Assembly (NCBI GenBank): GCA_027053375.1
Contig: JALUJC010000254.1
Coordinates: 1-8,448, forward strand
DNA length: 8,448 nt
Reading direction: 5' to 3'
Source of the DNA: Caldifarciminota bacterium
GTDB lineage: Bacteria > Hydrothermota > Hydrothermia > S141-80
Shown here: piece after piece, positions 5,517-8,448 of the stretch
Layout of the letters: each line of letters opens with the position of its first letter
Position numbering within the stretch: position 1 is the stretch's first letter
The notes under the pieces: generated by a model
Told to the model about the DNA's origin: nothing
The model's input: only the letters and a program-made list of their open reading frames with translations
The model's database searches: none
Program-made: the position numbers and the translations under genes

Positions 5517-6639
5517 TATCCCTTCCTTTGCCACCCGTGCGGTTCAGGCAGGAATTCCCAAAACGGACCCCTATGGTGCGGTTCACCCGCCCATCTATTA
5601 TGCCAGCACCTTCCGCCAGATCCGTCCGGGAGAGCCCCTTGGAGGAACAGAATACTCCCGGACCGGAAACCCCACCCGGTGGGCGCTGGAAGAGGCCCTG
5701 GGAGCGCTGGAGGAGGGGAAAGCGCTCACCTTCGCCAGCGGACTGGCCGCCATGGATACCCTCCTGCACCTCCTGAAAAAAGGAGATCGGGTGGTGTGCG
5801 AGGAAGATGTTTACGCAGGGACACGACGCATGCTGGACCAGGTGTTCGCACCGCTGGGGATCCGGGTGGAATACCGGGACTTTTCCTCAGAAGACGCCTT
5901 CTCTCCCCTCCCCCCGGACACGCGTCTGGTGTGGGTGGAAACCCCCACCAATCCCCTGCTGAAGGTGATTGACATCGCCCGTGTTGCAGAACTGGCCCAC
6001 CGGTCCGGCGCATGGCTTGCTGTAGACAATACCTTCGCCACCCCGGCACTCCAGCAACCTCTGGACGAAGGCGCCGACTTTTCGGTGTACAGCACCACCA
6101 AATATCTCTCTGGACACAGTGACGTGGTGGGGGGCGCCATCGTGACACGGGATGCAACCCTGTACGAACGTCTGAAGTATCTCCAGAACGCTGTGGGCGC
6201 TGTCCCCTCCCCCATGGATGCCTTTCTGATCCTCCGGGGGCTGCGAACCCTCCACCTTCGGATGAAAGCCCACAGTGAAAACGCCCGGAAAGTGGTGGAA
6301 GCCCTTCGGGATCATCCCCGTATACGGCGGGTGTACTATACGGATACCTCTCCTGTGGCGCAGCGTCAGATGCGGGACACAGGGGGGATGGTCAGTGTGG
6401 ACCTTCAGGGAGACTTTGAGACCGTGGTCACGTTCCTCCAGCGCCTGAAAATCTTTCAGCTGGCGGAGAGTTTCGGGGGTGTGGAGTCCCTGATCAACCA
6501 TCCTGCACGCATGACCCACGCCTACCGTCCCCGAGAAGATCGAGAGAACCGGGGCGTGACCGAAACCCTTTTGCGGCTCTCGGTGGGAATTGAGGATCCA
6601 GAGGATCTGGTGCAGGATCTGCTGGAGGCCCTGGCGTGA
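5497..6639 (+). CDS. Cystathionine gamma-lyase/synthase family PLP enzyme
   Basis: Fold-type I PLP enzyme of the Cys/Met metabolism family (MetB, MccB, cystathionine gamma-lyase), 380 residues, full length. Motifs: SFATRAVQAG at 10-19, YSRTGNPT at 53-60 (Tyr and Arg that reach the neighbouring subunit's PLP), FASGLAAM at 79-86, VDNTFATP at 176-183 (Asp177 pairs with the pyridine nitrogen), Schiff-base Lys202 in STTKYLSGHSDVVGG, and ESFGGVESLINHPARMTH at 324-341. Motifs alone do not separate lyase (cystathionine to cysteine) from synthase (O-acyl-homoserine plus cysteine to cystathionine). The upstream beta-synthase-type partner, overlapping by 20 bases, favours reverse transsulfuration and hence gamma-lyase. 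AAGGAG at 5484-5489 fixes the ATG at 5497. Confidence 0.92.
   Translation: MTSKKHSIPSFATRAVQAGIPKTDPYGAVHPPIYYASTFRQIRPGEPLGGTEYSRTGNPTRWALEEALGALEEGKALTFASGLAAMDTLLHLLKKGDRVVCEEDVYAGTRRMLDQVFAPLGIRVEYRDFSSEDAFSPLPPDTRLVWVETPTNPLLKVIDIARVAELAHRSGAWLAVDNTFATPALQQPLDEGADFSVYSTTKYLSGHSDVVGGAIVTRDATLYERLKYLQNAVGAVPSPMDAFLILRGLRTLHLRMKAHSENARKVVEALRDHPRIRRVYYTDTSPVAQRQMRDTGGMVSVDLQGDFETVVTFLQRLKIFQLAESFGGVESLINHPARMTHAYRPREDRENRGVTETLLRLSVGIEDPEDLVQDLLEALA
6624..6628 (+). promoter_or_regulatory. Ribosome binding site for the GTG-started small envelope protein
   Basis: GGAGG, seven bases before the GTG at 6636. It supports the use of GTG as the start codon where the gene overlaps the preceding stop as GTGA. 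Confidence 0.65.
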
Positions 6640-7196
6640 AGAGGCTGGTTCTGGCGGGCCTGCTCCTGGGACTGGGCGTCCGCTGTGCGCCCCGAAGGGC
6701 GCGCCAGACGGTGCCTCCATGGGCTTCCCTCCGCCAGAGGATTGTATTTCCCTCCCACTTCCGCGGGGAGGGGGCGGGGTACGTGCGGACAGGAAACCAG
6801 ACGTGGAAGGTACGATTCCATGTTCGGTGGGATCCCGATACAATCCGATGGCTGGTTCGAGGATGGATGGGTCTCTCCCGGCAGGGGAAACACCCCTGGT
6901 CCGCTTTTCTCCCGGGAGGGTCCCCCCAGCACCCCCTGCCCTCTGCACTTCAACCTGAATCGATCCGTTCCGTTGCGGGTGGCGTGGAAGCATGGATCAA
7001 ACTTCCGCCAGATATCCTTCTCCTCCAGTTCTCCTCCAGGGGAGATCTTGTGTCCGTGAAAACCCGGGAAGGCACCCTCCGCATTCTGGATCGTCTGGAA
7101 GGCCCGGATGGCTGGGTTCCCCGACGCGTGCACTGGGTCAGCCCGACCAGCGAGTTCACCGCAGAACTGCGGAGGTGGTCATGGTCACCCCACTGA
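6636..7196 (+). CDS. Exported hypothetical protein, possibly LolB-like lipoprotein
   Basis: Not a family I can name with certainty; 186 residues. The N-terminus (MKRL, then a Leu/Gly-rich hydrophobic run to residue 15) is an export signal. Cys17 is in a lipoprotein-like position, but Arg16 just before it breaks the usual lipobox (-1 is normally Gly, Ala or Ser), so lipidation is uncertain. The mature part alternates short beta strands: about 43-75 (GEGAGYVRTGN, WKVRFHVRW, DTIRWLVRGWMGLS), 118-150 (AWIKLPPDILLLQF, LVSVKTREGTLRI) and 162-183 (PRRVHWVSP, FTAELRRW). That pattern recalls the half-barrel LolA/LolB or DUF4292-type outer-membrane lipoproteins. The GTG start is supported by GGAGG at 6624-6628 and overlaps the previous TGA as GTGA. 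It overlaps the following helical exported protein by 16 bases, so the two may act together. The unusually Pro/Arg/Trp-rich composition fits the neighbours' GC-rich codons. Confidence 0.68.
   Translation: MKRLVLAGLLLGLGVRCAPRRARQTVPPWASLRQRIVFPSHFRGEGAGYVRTGNQTWKVRFHVRWDPDTIRWLVRGWMGLSRQGKHPWSAFLPGGSPQHPLPSALQPESIRSVAGGVEAWIKLPPDILLLQFSSRGDLVSVKTREGTLRILDRLEGPDGWVPRRVHWVSPTSEFTAELRRWSWSPH
7171..7175 (+). promoter_or_regulatory. Ribosome binding site fixing the start of the long helical protein
   Basis: GGAGG, five bases before the ATG at 7181 and inside the end of the previous gene. It supports 7181 as the start; the in-frame GTG at 7175 overlaps this site and is unlikely. Confidence 0.65.
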
Positions 7197-8448
7197 TCCT
7201 GGCCGCCTTTATGGGGGGGACGTTCCCCTCTTCCCCCTCCTTCAAGGCACGTCTTTTCGAAGAAACTGCCTGGAAGGCCCTGCCTGCCTATGCAACCAGC
7301 GATTCCGCAAGAACCCTGCTGTTTCTATCGCTGTACCACCTGAACGCCTGGGATCATCTCCATCGTTTGCTGAGCCTCAGTCCTCCCCGGACTCTCCTGG
7401 ATTCTGTTCTCTGGATGGAAACCCAGGCCCATCGAGACTCCCTGTTTACGCTGATTCCCCTGATGGAAGCCCTGGAAAAGAACCACCCGGAACTGGGGGC
7501 GTGGATCCGCTATCGCCGTGCCCAGGCACACCTTGAAAAGAATGACCAGGACCAGGTGGAAACCCTTTATTCCACACTGCTTCCACCGTTCCGGTCCCGG
7601 TTTCTCCGGATCTGGGCCGATACGCTGATTGCACACGAGGACACATTTCGTCTTCACAGAATTCTTCCAGAACTCCAGAAGATCAGCCCACTGCGCGCCC
7701 GATATGTGCGGGGGCTTCTTTCTTCACGCCACAGAAATCAGATCTGGCGAAAACTGCTCCTGGACCATCCCGGTCATCCGCTCTCCCGGATCATCGCCCG
7801 CCGGATCCCCCTGGGACGCGAAGAGCGGGCGGTGCTGGCGATGTCCCGGGGGCAGTACCGTGAGGTGCTTCACTGGACCCGGAGTCTGCGGACCACACGT
7901 CTCTGGTGGTACCGCCTGGATGCCCTCTACAAACTTCGACGATACCGGGATCAGCTGAACCTTTATCACCGGTACCCGGCGCTCTTCTACCGCAACCCTG
8001 ACGCACGCTGGCTTTTCCGCAACCTTGTGGCCGCTTATCGTCTTAAGGATCCCCGGGATTTTCATGCCTTCCTGCTCCGTGTACTCTCCCGCGGAACCCG
8101 CCGTCAACAGGAGGAAGCCGCCCATCTTCTCGGGGAATGGCTTTTGCAGCTGGACACACCCCTCTACCGGCGGGAGCGTGCCTGGGTGGGGCGACAGATC
8201 ACGGGGAGAGACTGGATTCCGGACGTCCCGTTCTGGGCGGGACTGGCCCTGATCACACGCGGGGATACCACAATGGGCCTGCGGTGGCTCCGGCTGGCCT
8301 GGATGAGGAGCGAACCTGGATTCCTGCAGGACCAGGTGCGGTACTGGATCGCCCGTGTGGAAGGAACCTCGCTGGACGTGGAACGCCCGTTTTCCTTTTA
8401 CCGATGGATCCAGCCCGTTGCCTATCGTTTTTCACCCGCCCCACCTCT
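7181..8448 (+). CDS. Large alpha-helical exported protein, candidate lytic transglycosylase (C-terminus beyond window)
   Basis: Open to the right edge: 422 codons, no stop. After a hydrophobic N-terminus (residues 2-13, weak signal peptide without basic residues) the protein is almost entirely helical, rich in Leu, Arg, Trp and Tyr, with loosely repeated hairpins such as 188-206 (WRKLLLDHPGHPLSRIIAR), 306-322 and 351-394 (WAGLALITRGD, GLRWLRLAW, VRYWIARVEG). The last group resembles the GLAxxxxGD...YWLARA pattern of the superhelical domain of soluble lytic murein transglycosylases (Slt70), and FSFYRW...PVAYR at 404-416 sits where a catalytic domain would soon follow. If so, it would cut peptidoglycan glycan strands in the periplasm. 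The catalytic domain (ES...GLMQ motifs) is not in view, so a TPR-like scaffold protein is the main alternative. Start at ATG 7181 is set by GGAGG at 7171-7175; overlaps the previous gene by 16 bases. Confidence 0.75.
   Translation, partial: MVTPLILAAFMGGTFPSSPSFKARLFEETAWKALPAYATSDSARTLLFLSLYHLNAWDHLHRLLSLSPPRTLLDSVLWMETQAHRDSLFTLIPLMEALEKNHPELGAWIRYRRAQAHLEKNDQDQVETLYSTLLPPFRSRFLRIWADTLIAHEDTFRLHRILPELQKISPLRARYVRGLLSSRHRNQIWRKLLLDHPGHPLSRIIARRIPLGREERAVLAMSRGQYREVLHWTRSLRTTRLWWYRLDALYKLRRYRDQLNLYHRYPALFYRNPDARWLFRNLVAAYRLKDPRDFHAFLLRVLSRGTRRQQEEAAHLLGEWLLQLDTPLYRRERAWVGRQITGRDWIPDVPFWAGLALITRGDTTMGLRWLRLAWMRSEPGFLQDQVRYWIARVEGTSLDVERPFSFYRWIQPVAYRFSPAPP

Noticed and set aside
6765..6779. 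Possible G-quadruplex (runs of 4, 5 and 4 G)
   Set aside because: Only three clear G-runs are present; a fourth of at least three G is not close by.
5887..6993. Leftward 368-codon frame opposite the cystathionine enzyme and the small exported protein
   Set aside because: Long antisense frames are common opposite GC-rich genes; it spans two well-supported genes and shows no domain signature or start signal.
1..8448. tRNA, rRNA, CRISPR array, insertion sequence or integrated element
   Set aside because: No cloverleaf, repeat-spacer pattern, transposase motif or terminal inverted repeats noticed; gene content is of ordinary chromosomal type.

Overview
The window is dense, high-GC bacterial coding DNA. 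It holds one leftward partial gene at the left edge (1-277), a short intergenic region with two back-to-back promoter-like sequences (about 278-508), and one uninterrupted rightward gene block from 509 to the right edge. I see no rRNA, tRNA, CRISPR array, insertion sequence or long repeat. All genes look intact apart from the two cut by the window edges.

Rightward block in order: an exported S8 (subtilisin-like) protease with a propeptide and a C-terminal beta domain resembling type IX secretion sorting domains; tRNA adenosine deaminase TadA; ketopantoate hydroxymethyltransferase PanB; a monofunctional biotin-protein ligase BirA; a type III pantothenate kinase-like protein CoaX that lacks the usual first aspartate; a cystathionine beta-synthase-type PLP enzyme; a cystathionine gamma-lyase/synthase-type PLP enzyme; a small exported protein with a possible LolB-like fold; and the first 422 residues of a long alpha-helical exported protein resembling the superhelical part of soluble lytic murein transglycosylases. 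Every junction is an overlap of 4-25 nt except tadA/panB, which has a 5-nt gap, so the block is probably one translationally coupled operon. No terminator or internal promoter is evident.

How the genes fit together: PanB and CoaX are both on the route to coenzyme A, BirA activates biotin-dependent enzymes, and the two PLP enzymes together could run homocysteine to cystathionine to cysteine (reverse transsulfuration). Cysteine is also used in CoA synthesis, so a cofactor/thiol theme is plausible. The flanking protease, lipoprotein and helical protein are cell-envelope genes.

Organism: the protease tail, the lipoprotein signals and the GC-rich codons with very tight packing suggest a diderm bacterium of a lineage with type IX-like sorting domains, for example a Bacteroidetes/Fibrobacteres-related group or a WOR-3/Hydrothermae-type candidate phylum. 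This is inference only; the window has no phylogenetic marker RNA.

Nothing here looks like a clear new defence or mobile system. The items most worth checking are the apparently leaderless promoter of the protease, the missing aspartate in CoaX, the two unrecognised envelope genes at the right end, and the excess of the palindrome GGATCC.
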